NCBI GenBank assembly: GCA_025991245.1
Contig: BQMJ01000017.1
Location: 204,572 to 268,571, forward strand
From: Galdieria partita
Lineage: Eukaryota; Rhodophyta; Bangiophyceae; Galdieriales; Galdieriaceae
Reading direction: 5' to 3'
Length of the DNA stretch: 64,000 nt
The notes beneath the pieces are model-generated. The model had not been told where the DNA came from. It ran no database searches and worked only from the letters and a program-made list of their open reading frames with translations. Made by a program: the position numbers and the translations under genes. This document shows, piece after piece, positions 24,540 through 35,683 of this stretch (its first letter is position 1; each line of letters opens with the position of its first letter).

Positions 24540-25916
24540 TTATATTCCAATGAGTACACTTACGAAACCGATAATAGTTCGTTTAGTGTCCGGTTCGTCA
24601 ACTTCATTGCGGGCATATTTGTCTGTCTTCCAAGGTCCCAGCCATATCATTACAACAAAGAAAATGAGAGAAGGACTACCAAATAATCTTAAAAGTACAG
24701 TAAGGACGGTTACTCTTGATGCAATATCTGCGACATATCTTCCATAGAGTGAGGCAAGGATACGATAACCATCTAAATTTCTTAGAGGCAAAAGATGACA
24801 CCCAATGATAAGTAAAGCATTCGTTCCGAGAACTGCCAAAGGATGTATTTTAACAAGTCTATAATCAGAGCCACTAGCAATTAAATCTTTGTCTTTGAAT
24901 ACTCGCGACAATAATCCAGTGAAAAGTGATGAAAATAAAATATTAGTTGGAAAGTAGGTGGAATGCTGTGGGAAAACACGCGATAAGTGCAAACCAATAA
25001 GAAACACAGCAAGCGAAACTATCAAGACAATACCAATTCCAATAGATGCTATATCAAATAATGCCGTTCTATTAGGAGCAGCAGATATCATATGAGAAAC
25101 CATTCCCCACAATCCAAATCTATATGAAGGAATAGGAAAGGGAAACTCCATCCTCGTATTATAATGTTTTGCTACATAACTCTGAACTCCAACCCAAATA
25201 ACGTGCAACAATACCAACCCAAATACTTGCCAGTGAATACAATATCTCATAAATATATTCTTACTCTCCCACTGATAATGATAGCAATACAAGACACTTC
25301 TCTCAATACAATTCAAGATACAAGATACAGTACATAAAACTGAAAGAACAATCCTAAAACGATTTTGAGGTTGCTTCTCTGCTAAAGAAGCAGAAATAAC
25401 CAGGGAAGGCTTGGCACCTGCAGAGCCATCCATGTGAAGACTGGCAATATACTTCTCTCCAAAAGTTGCCTCGAGCCTCTTCTGTATTTTTTCCAAAGCA
25501 ACTGAAGGAGTAGATCTCAAGTTGCCAAAAAATTCTATCTGGTCAAGTTGAACAGTGCTTTCTATTGGGAAGAAAGTATCCACACTACAGGCTTCTTTCA
25601 GCTTGGGAATGTCAGAAGCAAAAACAGGAAATATATCTCCAAAGAAAAAACGTCGTACTTCTCTCTTAGTTCCTTCGTAAAATAGCTGCAATTTTGCAAG
25701 CAATTTAGGTAACTTCTCCGAATCAATGGGCTCCTTCTCAGGATCCTTGCAAGCCCTGCAAACACGAAACCGTTGATGTCGAAAGAACTTGCTACTTCTT
25801 CCAAGTATACTACGCTTTCTTGTTGTTGGTAAGATAGGACTACTAGTCGAACTGCTACAAGATAATAAAGAGGGCGATGAAACACAATACGGTACATAAC
25901 AAGAGACGAGAAACAT
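24540..25916 (-). CDS. EGY-like plastid S2P-family protein without HEXXH
   Basis: Relative of the plastid EGY intramembrane metalloproteases (site-2 protease family). One exon from ATG 25916, 458 residues. The N-terminus is a Ser/Arg-rich plastid transit peptide to about residue 55. A soluble domain follows (VALEKIQKRLEATFGEKY), then about seven helices. IPSYRFGLWGMVSH and APNRTALFDIASIG match EGY VPS and PNR-LFD motifs, and LLPLRNLDGYRI is the second metal motif with Asp kept. The position of HEXXH reads HVIWV, so the zinc site is incomplete, as reported for plant EGY3; probably non-proteolytic. The C-terminus ends abruptly inside a hydrophobic stretch, where a GTAAGT donor (24563) offers an alternative splice. 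Confidence 0.75.
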   Translation of the reverse strand: MFLVSCYVPYCVSSPSLLSCSSSTSSPILPTTRKRSILGRSSKFFRHQRFRVCRACKDPEKEPIDSEKLPKLLAKLQLFYEGTKREVRRFFFGDIFPVFASDIPKLKEACSVDTFFPIESTVQLDQIEFFGNLRSTPSVALEKIQKRLEATFGEKYIASLHMDGSAGAKPSLVISASLAEKQPQNRFRIVLSVLCTVSCILNCIERSVLYCYHYQWESKNIFMRYCIHWQVFGLVLLHVIWVGVQSYVAKHYNTRMEFPFPIPSYRFGLWGMVSHMISAAPNRTALFDIASIGIGIVLIVSLAVFLIGLHLSRVFPQHSTYFPTNILFSSLFTGLLSRVFKDKDLIASGSDYRLVKIHPLAVLGTNALLIIGCHLLPLRNLDGYRILASLYGRYVADIASRVTVLTVLLRLFGSPSLIFFVVMIWLGPWKTDKYARNEVDEPDTKRTIIGFVSVLIGI

Positions 25917-26052
25917 AATCCTTTGCGGGGAAATCAATGAACAAATCTACTCCACGATGCTCTCAGAAGCGACACTCAACATTCATTTATGTTGAAAATA
26001 AGTAGACACAGAAAACTGCAGTTAGAATCCTAAACGTACAATCAAGAATTAT

Positions 26053-26867
26053 CTAAGAGTCCTTCTCCACATGTATTGAAGCGATATCTAGTTCAAACGG
26101 GCCCGGTTTACGATCTGCAACAGTGACTCCTATACCCAAAACATTTTTCAAGTACATTTCAGGCTGATCATCTGTAACGTGACCTTTATATATAAGTTTA
26201 AATTTAGAGAAAGGGGCCTATGGAGAACAGCATGGCTGAAAATAAAGAGAAAGAGCAATACTACGTAAGACAAACCTTCACATTGCACCATGTTCTGTCC
26301 GGTTTGGCTTTAAAAGCTATTTGAAACATATCACTATCAAGCATAAAAGATTCCGTCTTGATGTGAAATAAAAAGGGCTGCCCGTCGCTCCTAACCCTTA
26401 AAACTATTCTTTCATAATCTTCAAAATCGTCAAGTCCTCTCCAATAGAAAGATAAATAGCCACCTTGCGGAAAAGCAGACTTCAAAGAACTTTGAGTATG
26501 TAGACTAACGTTACCAGAATTATGCTTACTTGTTCGCGTAAATTACCATAGAACCGAACACCACTCCCGTCAGGAAGAGTTTCGACAAAAGCCTCCGACT
26601 TACCACCAATCTCAAAGTCTCCGTGAACTTCCCAGTCGCTTCCTTGCTTGAAAGCTTTCTCGTGTTGATGGGAAGGAAAAGTAGCAATTCTTTCATCAAC
26701 AATTTTACCAAAGGCGTGAACTAGCTGCCGTGGAGGCTTTTCATGACTGATGGGTAGATCTAAACTACTCGTAAGAATACAAGTTAAAGGACTAAAAATA
26801 CATGCTCACTAGCTTTTACTGAGCGCACAACATTCTGAACGAAAATTTTCCACTCCAAGTTCTTCAT
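26053..26867 (-). CDS. NDUFAF1: Complex I intermediate-associated protein 30 (CIA30/NDUFAF1)
   Basis: CIA30-domain protein; in mitochondria it assists complex I assembly, and algal or plant relatives also occur in plastids. Four exons, complement(26867-26810, 26759-26530, 26479-26276, 26217-26053), 218 residues. Signatures: SDWEVHGDFEIGGKSEAF, then RFYGNLREQ joined to SAFPQGGYLSFYW, YERIVLRVRSDGQPFLF, and the terminal GIGVTVADRKPGPFELDI. The first two 50-nt introns were placed by frame and motif continuity. The N-terminus is basic, but a targeting class cannot be assigned. Confidence 0.9.
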
Positions 26868-27464
26868 ACCAACCTTCCTCCAATGAGCCAATCTCCCCTT
26901 GTCACAGTTTCGGCAATCTTTAGAATCTTACTTGTGACTTGTGTATGACTCATACTTCAACAAATTGATACAGGGTTTTGAATCTTCTATGAGATCCAAA
27001 CAAGAAAGAAATGAAATATAGAAACATGCAACGAAACGAATGAAGAACCCAAGAATAATTGGAATTCTTCAATCAAGAGGCTTCAGTTAAAAGTAACTTC
27101 AGAACAGGAAAAATTTCTCAAGATGAAAAGTAAGATTATGATTCATTCATATTTTCACCATTTAGAATCCATATCACAAGGTTTCTATGGCCCTAGTTTT
27201 TTCTTCTTTTAGTACTGATGGAATGATGAAATCCACCAAAATTTCTTTGCAAACAAGACCAAGGAACACACTGCTTGCCTTTTTATTCGAGAATACCTGA
27301 TTCATATCTCTCTCAAGAATTATGCCAGTTCTTGACTTTGGTAATACTATTCATGAAAGGGTTCAGTACAATTGAGATAGAAAGCTATAAAACCTTCGTC
27401 TGTACGTGCATATTATTCACTTCACTCAGTATGGGAACATGAAGAATCCATATAACATCCAATC
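26868..27464. other. Intergenic region
   Basis: About 600 bases between the LUC7 stop and the CIA30 start, both on the minus strand. No exon, RNA gene or repeat recognised; holds the CIA30 promoter and LUC7 3' UTR. Confidence 0.5.
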
Positions 27465-28998
27465 TCAACGATAACGATGTCTATGTGAACCTGAACTTCG
27501 AGAATGATGATAAGAATGCGAGCTTCTCCGAGTTCTCTCTTCGTCGCTGCTCCCATTACTTGGACTCCTATAGCGTTTGCTGTGATGTTGCTGTGGTGAA
27601 CGAGAATGATGACTCCTTTTTCGCCTATTCTCGCTTCGACGAAAATCAGACCGCTCTGAAGTAAAGTCTTCTCTTCTTCTACTTGTTCGAAAATTTCCAG
27701 AATAACTACTCCCTCTTGTGTGGCGACTTTCTTCTTCAAGCTCCTTCACTTTCTTTCTCAAAGTAACAAATCCCATGTGCATCTTCCCGTTGAAATGATC
27801 AACAAGCCTGCGCGAGGAATCAAAAATACTCAGAAATGCCCCACATTCTGCACAAACTCTTAATTTTTGTTGATTCGCAGAAACATCGCCTGATAGCACT
27901 GAGTCATTGGTGGCAGTATTATGGCTGCCGTCCGATGTTGTCGAGCGAACAGATGTTATAGGAACTAACTTAACGCCAACAGGAGGCTGCCATCTAGACT
28001 CTCTTGTAGCGACATTATACCAGTAGGAGCGACCATCCGGCGATTTGGCTTCTTTCCAGACTTCTGGCGCTTCTAAGATAGGACTACTTGACGATACGTT
28101 AGAATGTTCCTTTGCCAAAACAGTAGTTGCATCTACTCTCAATTCTGAGTCTTTCTTTTCCTGGTCCAAACTGCCTTGATCACCTGAACACTCGGAATGA
28201 TGCTTCTTACCAGCATCAGTGCCGTCTTCCACACTATCTGGTTGAACCTCTTTGTTTAACAAGCTTGTTGAGTCCAGTTTTTCCGATGATTCATTACTTT
28301 CATGTTGCCCACTCGTCACAACTGGAGCCCCAGAGGAAGAATTTTCTATAGAGCTTCCGTCAACTGCCAAAATTTTTATTCCTTTTGTTGATAAAGTTGT
28401 GCGACCTTTTGCTTGTTCTCCAGGCCGTGAAACTTGCTGATCTTCGTCCTGGTCGTCTTCTCGATCAGAATAGTAATGTTCGGTCTGTCCAATCATACCT
28501 CCTACACCCTTTGCTAGATCTTCTTTTCCTTCCTCGTCGATAATCCCTAAAAGCGTTCGACCAGGACCAGGATAGTATGCCAAAAGGTCAGTGGCTCGTT
28601 CGTTTTCAATACCGTATTGTACTTGCAGTCGTCGCATGGCGCGTTCTATTCGTCGATCCACATCTGATATAAGCTTCTTACAAAAACGTTCCAGCTCTTC
28701 TTCATAACCGACGTGCTCGCCTTGTCTTTTGGCCTCCTCATATTGTTTTCTTAGGTTATCATCATGAACCTTGTCACAGGGTCCTACATCCTAGAAAAGC
28801 TCAAGAATGACACACTAGTCCTTATGGAAGACTTACCGCTTTGGTGTTTGAGAAAAGCAGATGTGGACATACACCGCAGAGATAGTATCTGCAAACACGG
28901 GGGTCTTTGAAAGACGTAGGCGGTGCCTCTCTTTGTACACCGTCTCTATTTGGACCAAGTAGCAAGTCCAGCTGCTTCCTTATGTCGTCATACGACAT
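27465..28998 (-). CDS. LUC7-like U1 snRNP protein with an internal WW domain and RS tail
   Basis: LUC7-family splicing factor that stabilises U1 snRNA at 5' splice sites. Two exons, complement(28998-28837, 28790-27465), 495 residues. First zinc finger: DPRVCRYYLCGVCPHLLF, with the second half (GPCDKVHDDNLRKQYEEAK) in exon 2. A helical segment RRIERAMRRLQVQYG follows, then a ~110-residue acidic, Ser-rich linker. A WW domain, WKEAKSPDGRSYWYNV to ESRWQPP (about residues 257-285), comes before the second LUC7 zinc finger, RVCAECGAFLSIFD, with HFNGKMHMGF. The last ~100 residues are an Arg/Ser/His-rich splicing tail. Standard LUC7 proteins have no WW domain; U1 proteins such as Prp40 do. Confidence 0.9.
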
Positions 28999-29070
28999 TG
29001 TTCCCAACAGGCCAACTTTTTTCAACAATCCGAAGAAATTCCCAATACTTATTTATTTTGAAAGGTTTGT

Positions 29071-30376
29071 CTATACAGGAAAGGTTTTACCAAAGAAGCA
29101 TTTGCGTCGTGAAGAACGCTCATCAAGTATTTTCCTAACTCGCTTCAAAGCTTCTGTTTTCCTTTCAAAAACCTTATTTTTATCCTTCAACATTTCCCCA
29201 CTTTGCAATTCTAGAGCCCTGGTACTAAGAATAACTCGATGCCGCTTCCTATCAATATGGACAATCATGCACTGAATTGCTTCTCCAACACAAAAAACTT
29301 TTGAAGGATCTTCAACGGGATCACATGAAATATCCTTGACGAAAAGAAGCCCGAGAACGCCATATAAATCCACCACCACTCCGTAGTCTCGGACTGCTCG
29401 AACCACACCGTCGACAACGCTTCCAACCTTCAATTCCTTCTCGCGTTTTTCTGTAACGGTCAGACGCTGGGAAACGACAAGGTTGTTCGATTCTGACTCC
29501 AAACTGAGCACCTTCACTTCCAGCTGAGTGTTCATGACTTGACCAACTGTTTGACTAGGAACAAGATGTTCTATGGGAAGATATCCTTCTATGCAATCAT
29601 ATCGAACTAGCAAGCCATTATTCTTACAACCCAGTACTAGCACAGGAAAACTTTTCGACATAGAATAAAATTCGTTTAGTTGCTCCCAGCACTTGCGTCG
29701 TCTAACAGAAATTTCCGAAACGACAAGGTCAAAGTTGTCCATAGAAGGCAGAACTTCTACTTCCATTTCGTCCCCCTCCTTAAAGACTTCAAAAGGAAGT
29801 TTGTTGCATTCAATCCACAACTCTTGTCGAGGCAAAAATGCTTTCTTCTCAATACCCAAATCGATAAATAAACCTTCCTTGGCAACTCGCATAATACGAC
29901 CTCTTCTAATTTCACCAACTTTAGTTTCTCCAACCTGCTTCTTTATAGCTTCTAACACTTTCTCATAGCTAGCACTATTGAAACAGCTAAGAACAGTAAG
30001 TCTTGAATGCAGTGAAAGAACATACCTCGACGAAGTGAACTTTGGAAGTTCGATGGCACGAGATAAACGCCTATCCTTTAGTTGATCAAATCTGGAACAC
30101 ATCAATACTTTCAGTTGCAAAGTACTCTTCTTCCTGTTCTTTCGTTGTTCCAGAAAGTTGGGCACAAAGTTGGAAACGCGAGAAGAGCCAGACAGCATTC
30201 TGTACTTGTAGTTATAGGAACGACAAACGAGCTTTATTTGGCCAACAGAAACCCACTGAAAAAAGCAGTAGTTCTCCATAAGAACAATGCAAAGTTTCAA
30301 CTTGTGCCAAACTTACAAGTCCTATCACAGGGCTTCCACAGCCTCGTTTTAAGAATCCAGTTTCACAAAATCCCAT
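29071..30376 (-). CDS. S1 RNA-binding domain protein, ribosomal S1-like, organelle-targeted
   Basis: Probably the plastid (or mitochondrial) ribosomal protein S1 homologue or a translation factor. Three exons, complement(30376-30317, 30255-30026, 29974-29071), 397 residues. The N-terminal ~95 residues are basic and unstructured, suiting a transit pe­ptide. Three S1/OB repeats follow: GEIRRGRIMRVAKEGLFIDL; FPVLVLGCKNNGLLVRYDC; VGSVVDGVVRAVRDYGVVVD, each ending in a V-S-R-type strand (LVVSQR, VILSTR). Three repeats match chloroplast S1. The 51-nt intron 29975-30025 is open in frame, but its ends (GTATGT, TCAATAG) and the cleaner joined sequence support splicing. Its stop lies 72 bases from the LUC7 start. 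Confidence 0.85.
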
Positions 30377-31104
30377 TTCTTCATGTTCTCTCCTTCGGAA
30401 CTGTTTACTGAAACTTTTCGAGAGTTTTCATCCGTCGAGCTGTTTTCAAAGCGTCTGATATTCTGCTGTATCCTTTGTGTAAAGTAGCTAATGGAGCGAC
30501 GTGTCTAGGCATAATGAAACCAATTCATTGAAGGTAAAGGGCACTTTTGGTTGTTACTTTTTCACACCGTCCCACACTCTCTTCTTGTTTCTTTGTAAAA
30601 GGTGAATATATTCGTGGATGATACTGGACGTTACAGGTAGACCTGGTTTTTGATAAACAATGAATTGTCGCAGGTTATACAAGTTATCACTTGTTCCTAA
30701 CGTACTTAGTTCAAAGTATATATCGCAAACAAAGGAAATATTACTCGCACAACCTCCTCCTCAAGGTTTAAAGAGATATTTATTCTACTGGCTTTGTTGG
30801 TTACAACTAACAAAAACATGAAACTACTGCCTTTAACTTTTGCGCTTCTAAACTTGAAGTATTGCAATATTGCCAAGTGATTCTATCAATTTTCCGCCTT
30901 AGCCAGTGTACAATTGATATGCTACAAGAAATCCATCCATACAGGGCAAGCTGCCTTTGTATAGAACATACTTTTCATTGGCTAGATCCCTTGCTGCTTG
31001 GACAAGAGAAAGAGACAATCTAAAGTAGTATATATTACGAACCGAACCGAGCCTCCTTGACGAAGTCAGCAAGGAACTATGGCGCTCCACCAAACAACAC
31101 ATTG
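30377..31104. other. Intergenic region
   Basis: About 730 bases between the S1-domain gene start and the acyltransferase stop. A 67-codon minus-strand frame at 30899-31102 is the 3' flank of the acyltransferase and is not part of it once the 49-nt intron is placed. Nothing else recognised. Confidence 0.5.
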
Positions 31105-32262
31105 CTAAATGCGTTTTGGTCGACTTCTCTGTCGCAGTAACCCATGATAAACTAGCTTATCGTGATATGAACTTTCAGATAAAGCACATTTCAATTCCTT
31201 CTGCATTACTGCTCTATTTCTCAATTCAATCATGGTCAAGTCGAGTTATTCCATAAACTTACCGAACATTATTTGCGTATATCACGGGATCATTCTTCTC
31301 CACTTCACTAGGATAATAGATAGGAAGTAAGGTATATTCTGCTTCATTGTATAACTGAGTAAACAATTTGTAGATGTAGTATGCTGAGCGTATTGTTTCA
31401 TAAGTCGGAGAAAATCTTCTATAGCGATATTGAATCACGACAGGAACTACTGGAAAACCTCCACGAAATACACCGGTATGAAACTTGACAAGAAAGTGGC
31501 CATTAGTAGTTGTAGCTTCAGGAAATATGACCAATGGCGCAACAGGACGACGTTCCATACACGCCTGTTGCCTTTCTATCACCTTCGAAGAAACACCACC
31601 ACGACTTGAGCGATCCACATAAATGCACTGCATACCAGTTGCAATCCTCCCAATGAAAGGGACTCTGCTGACAGTTTCTTTTGAAACAAAGGATGGCATA
31701 CAAATTGACATAAGTATAAGAATATCCAGCATACTCGTGTGGTTGCAAACAAGGGCATATCTCTTTGCTTCAAAAGAGTCATAGTCGGGATGTTGACGAC
31801 CGCAGATTCTATAGAAACCCAAGAAAAAGAGACATGCTCTTGAAAAAAATCTACCGCCTCTAAGGAGCAACCGTCTTCTCGAAGTGGAAACATCTACAGC
31901 TTTGTTCTTTCTAACGGAGGGTCCAAAAATGAGGAAGAAAACATAACAACCGAGAACCGAAAGAAGTGCACCGAGAAATCGAAACGGGAAAATGACAAAC
32001 ACAAAGGGAAACTGTTTTACTGCTCAATCATAAGGTAACCTCTTTTCTTCTACAAGAAGCTTACCTTGACAAGTTCAATCCAGTCCAAACTTATATCGTT
32101 TCGTCTAAACGGATCAAAACGTGCATCTTCTAAGGAGATATTCTCTTCTACACATGCCATTGGATATTTCGACAATAAAGGAAACAAGAAATCTAAAGTT
32201 GTGCTTGGCACCACCAAAACATCACTCAAAATAACCTTCACTGAATTTGGTTCAAATTTCAT
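31105..32262 (-). CDS. Lysophospholipid acyltransferase (LPCAT/LPEAT, PlsC family)
   Basis: Membrane acyltransferase that re-acylates lysophospholipids from acyl-CoA at the ER. Three exons, complement(32262-32065, 32011-31263, 31213-31105), 351 residues. The N-terminal domain (DPFRRNDISLDWIELVK) is the LPCAT/LPEAT pre-membrane segment, then two helices. PlsC motifs: CNHTSMLDILI (catalytic NHxxxxD), YVDRSSRGG, and FPEATTTNGHFLVKFHTG, where the usual FPEGTTTNG has Gly to Ala. The last exon completes NNVRAVMQKELKCAL and HDKLVYH, a conserved LPCAT ending. No EF hands, unlike animal LPCAT1/2. Confidence 0.88.
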
Positions 32263-33540
32263 CTTTGAGTATTGCTTGAAAATTCTTTAGTTCTTGAGTA
32301 TTCTATGTCAAGGAAAGAAACTCATGCAACCTATGAAGAAATCATTTTGGTTCAAATGTATACTACTGGCAGTTTTATATTTGGATGAACATTGTTTGGT
32401 TTCTTACAGATATGACTGCAAACTTGTATGCAGCAACTTTTTACCACATATTTGTAATAAACGAATCATATTGTTTGAAGATAATATAAAACTCCACAAG
32501 TAATATAATGAGACTTTTATACGGAAACTTGATGTCTATCAATTGAACTGCAATGAGCTTCAATAAATTCATCCGTATGAAGGAAACAAGATATTTTTAA
32601 GGTTGAAGAATATTTCTTCACTGTGATGTTGATTGTCCTTTGGCCTAATGTCTGCTCTTTGCAAGTTGATCAACATGTTATTTCAACATTTTTCAACCCG
32701 AAATTTCGACGTATTGTATTTTATTGTTATTCCTTGAAAATATCCACGGGTATCACCCATTAGTCCTTTCAGAAAGAACAAGGCTACTTGAAAACAGTTT
32801 TAGGAATCTTACAATTTCATTAGTGACCACCTTCAAACTTGTGGATGTTCACGTGCAATGTGACCATCCCCACCACCGACAACTCAGACTGATCCTATTG
32901 AATTTTTTAGATTGTCTTATCCATCTCCATATAAAAGAATGTATTCGGACCGATTTTATTACTATACTAGCCTCTTCCACTTTACTTCCTTCTTCCACAG
33001 CCGGAAGAGTCAAATACTTTCCAGTCTACCGGTCTGGAAACTATCTTTCGGTAACATTCCGTACAGCTATTGTCGTCATACTATCTAGTAAGTATAATAA
33101 TCACAATACTAGACCCTTTTTTAGCTTTTAAATACTCTGCAACTACCACTACATCTCAGTGTATCTCATGACTCCAAAATACATACAAATCTTTTCATAA
33201 TCCTGTCGCCTAAACAAGTGTCAAACAATTTCCCAAGTCACAGAAGCCCGAAATTCAACTCTTGCAAAGTCCATCAAACTACATCAACTAGTAAAAGATT
33301 TCTAAATGGAGTCAATTCCCTAAGCAAACAACCAATACTCTTACTTTTTTGATTTCATTATTTCCTATTTGAAAGTTTTCAAATAAAGTCTTTGATTTAA
33401 AAAACTGACTTCTTGAAAGATCCAGATATCCTAGGGATCTTGGTCCAATTCTTCCCTGCATGTCATAAATATATATCCATTGTTGAAGTATTTTCGAAAT
33501 AAAAATCTTTTGAAACCAGATATCGGCTGACATTTGGACT
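32263..33540. other. Intergenic region with a weak minus-strand coding candidate
   Basis: About 1.3 kb. On the minus strand, ATG 33079, five codons, a possible 48-nt intron (33064-33017) and 33016-32849 read as about 60 codons (for example LTLPAVEEGSKVEEASIVIK). The same frame without splicing has two TAG stops. The end of the frame looks non-coding and I recognise no family. A 135-codon plus-strand frame at 32724-33131 lies antisense and starts with TTG; not supported. Confidence 0.2.
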
Positions 33541-34057
33541 TTAGGTCCTCAACTGATATTTACTTGACAAGAAAATCGAATAGTCTCCGCTTACAATGAC
33601 AGGATAAGTGGAGGGTGGTGGAGTTGTGAGCCTATAGATCCACGAATTCACATACTCTTGTTCCTCAGAAGAGAAAACAATCTCTGTAACACGTTCATAC
33701 TCGTGTGGTAAGGCAACTGACGGATGACATCCTTCGTAGTCATCCAAGGTGGACAACAGCAAGTCGGAAACATCTGCTTCAAAAGAAAACAACTCTCCTG
33801 TTACCTAGTAAGTATTCGTTTTAAAAGGGCTTTGAAAACAATATCCCTTTTCGCAAACTTCGTACCACGTTTTCTTCCTTAGGTGCTACAGGAAATATGC
33901 CTGGATAACTACCTAAATCCCACATGTGGTAGCCTGATAACGTGGCAAGGCCTCTGTCAACAGCATACTTGTCCAAAACGTCCGGCACTTGGAAATCCAA
34001 AAATTTTCTGTATTTCTTGCAAGCGTTTCTAAGGGTACCATACACAAAAACAAACAT
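33541..34057 (-). CDS. Gamma-glutamylcyclotransferase-like (GGCT/AIG2) protein
   Basis: GGCT-fold enzyme, likely acting on gamma-glutamyl amines or peptides, or an AIG2-like protein. Two exons, complement(34057-33866, 33804-33541), 151 residues, typical for the family. MFVFVYGTLRNACKKY is the N-terminal glycine-rich substrate loop. GYHMWDLGSYPGIFP is the second strand motif. VVTGELFSF is restored by splicing, and the catalytic Glu lies in LLSTLDDYEGC, followed by YERVTEIVF and the terminal VSGDYSIF. The upstream GTG in frame is less likely as a start. Confidence 0.9.
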
Positions 34058-34830
34058 TTCGCTGGGCACTCGGAAGAATCATTGCAACAAAGCAATGCTT
34101 CGATATTTTAAACTGCAGATGAACTCGTAGACTGTTCTTATTTAGTGCCTAGTAAACTCAGTGGCCAGTGTTCTTGTTGAATCCGAAACCACGGACAGTC
34201 TAAGAAGATTAAAATATGTCTTGCTTGACAAACTCTCTATACAGTTTCCAACGTCTTTGCTAGATTAAACTCGGAAGCTCCGTATACTTACTGCCTAGGT
34301 TGTCTTGGCTTTCCTTCTACTGAGCAATCCTCCTGCAACTTGATGAATTCAATAATACAATATGCCGTTTTGTGTCTTTTTGCTGCCCCTTACGAGCTTG
34401 TATCTGTGTGAGCCAAAAGTTTACCTCTCAGTTATGAATCTCAAGAATGCAGTTGAACCCAAGTCTCTACCAGCCTTTTGGCAAACTTCGCCCTGTTTCA
34501 TTACGAAATATGAACGGAAATATTTTCAAGTCGCTTTCTTGTTGAACTATTTTCTACTTTCTCGTCCTTTTGCACTTTTTAGTGTTGCCTATGCTCTGCG
34601 ATAATTGCAGTCACAACAAACTTGAAACTTTATCTAGTAGCTGTTCATATCTCAATTTCATGAAAATATGGTTTTAGTGTGTCTTTCTTAATGCCTTGTT
34701 GATAACATAACGGTTTCATTCACGCTACAATCTTAAAGGTGGAAGAAATGCTGAAGAATGATCTGTCAGCTTGACAACTATGCGACAACTTTACCAGCAA
34801 CCCAACCTCCCATAACATGTTCCACATTCT
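34058..34830. other. Intergenic region with possible small exons
   Basis: About 770 bases. On the minus strand, 34388-34292 is an open exon-like block (TAYCIIEFIKLQEDC) ending at a GTAAGT donor; splicing over 34291-34237 would end at a stop at 34209. An upstream exon near 34510-34460 starting MKQGEVCQKAG could supply the ATG. This would be a ~50-residue Cys-containing protein of unknown family. The antisense plus-strand 80-codon frame 34362-34604 starts with ATG but lacks recognisable features. Confidence 0.25.
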
Positions 34831-35683
34831 CTATGCACCGATGAACATTTCGAGCGTTCTTTGAAGAACGTCCAACTGGTCCTTTCTAAAGTTTTGGCGT
34901 TCTAAAAAGTGGGCATACTTTCCTTTCCTGCTTCTTATAGAGAACCACATAGCAACTAGCTCCCTTGCAATTTCACTAGAGGCAATACTGTCGATCAGCA
35001 AACTAGTCCGCTCTTTTACCATAGTAGGGCCTCCATGGCCGTCTTCAACATTATCTGTCCAGTTTCCACTCAACGAACTTTCACGTTGTTCCTTTTCTGT
35101 ACCACCGAAATCTTTTGCCAAGTCAACTTCCCTAGCGACTGACATTGCAAGGTTTCTGGCCAATAGGTTGGGAACATATGCGTCGCAATCTTTCAGCAAC
35201 TTTTCTAACCTAGCAAAATTCAATTCAGAATAGACTGCTTTTCTTACAAGAAAGTACTTACTTGAAAGGAGGCTTTTTATCAGGAAGACTCAATTCATAG
35301 TCTGACAGATATTCCACAAAGAAAGCTCTAGCACCTTCTTCCCTTGATAATAATTCCTTTAAAACCTTGTAGGCTTCTTCGTCCTGAGGCTCTTCTTGAA
35401 GGCGGAAACATATTTTTCTGGCCAATGGTATACATTGATCGAAGTTAGCAGTTTGCACTTCACCAATTTGAGGTAGTTTGACCTGAGCTCTCAGACAAGT
35501 GGCTCTTTGGCGGTGCTTTGTAGCCTTGTTTCGAGACTGAATATGCCCCTGGGTGGACTCAGGAGTGCTTTTGAAGAATTTACACTGAAAGGAACTATAA
35601 TTTATACAAGGACGTCGAACACGGTTGTAGCTATGAGCTATCCAACAATGGCTTAGACAAGAAAAACCAAACACTCTTTCCAT
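34831..35683 (-). CDS. Plastid-targeted conserved protein of cyanobacterial type, function unknown
   Basis: Two exons, complement(35683-35262, 35209-34831), 266 residues. The first ~70 residues are a transit peptide (Ser/Arg/Cys-rich, few acids). The mature part is helical: FDQCIPLARKICFRL, LLSREEGARAFFVEYLSDYE, LEKLLKDCDAYVPNLLARNLAMSVA, and the C-terminal FLERQNFRKDQLDVLQRTL. The pattern resembles an uncharacterised cyanobacterial/plastid family (in plants annotated loosely as endoribonuclease-E-like); this is recollection and no catalytic motif is visible. A ~45-residue acidic insert (FGGTEKEQRESSLSG) sits between the last helices. Confidence 0.65.

Noticed and set aside
30899-31102. 67-codon minus-strand frame as the last exon of the acyltransferase
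   Set aside because: Splicing at 31262/31214 instead gives the conserved NNVRAVM ending and a stop at 31105; the other frame has no family similarity.
32724-33131. 135-codon plus-strand frame
   Set aside because: Starts only with TTG, has no recognisable domain and may be antisense to a short candidate frame.
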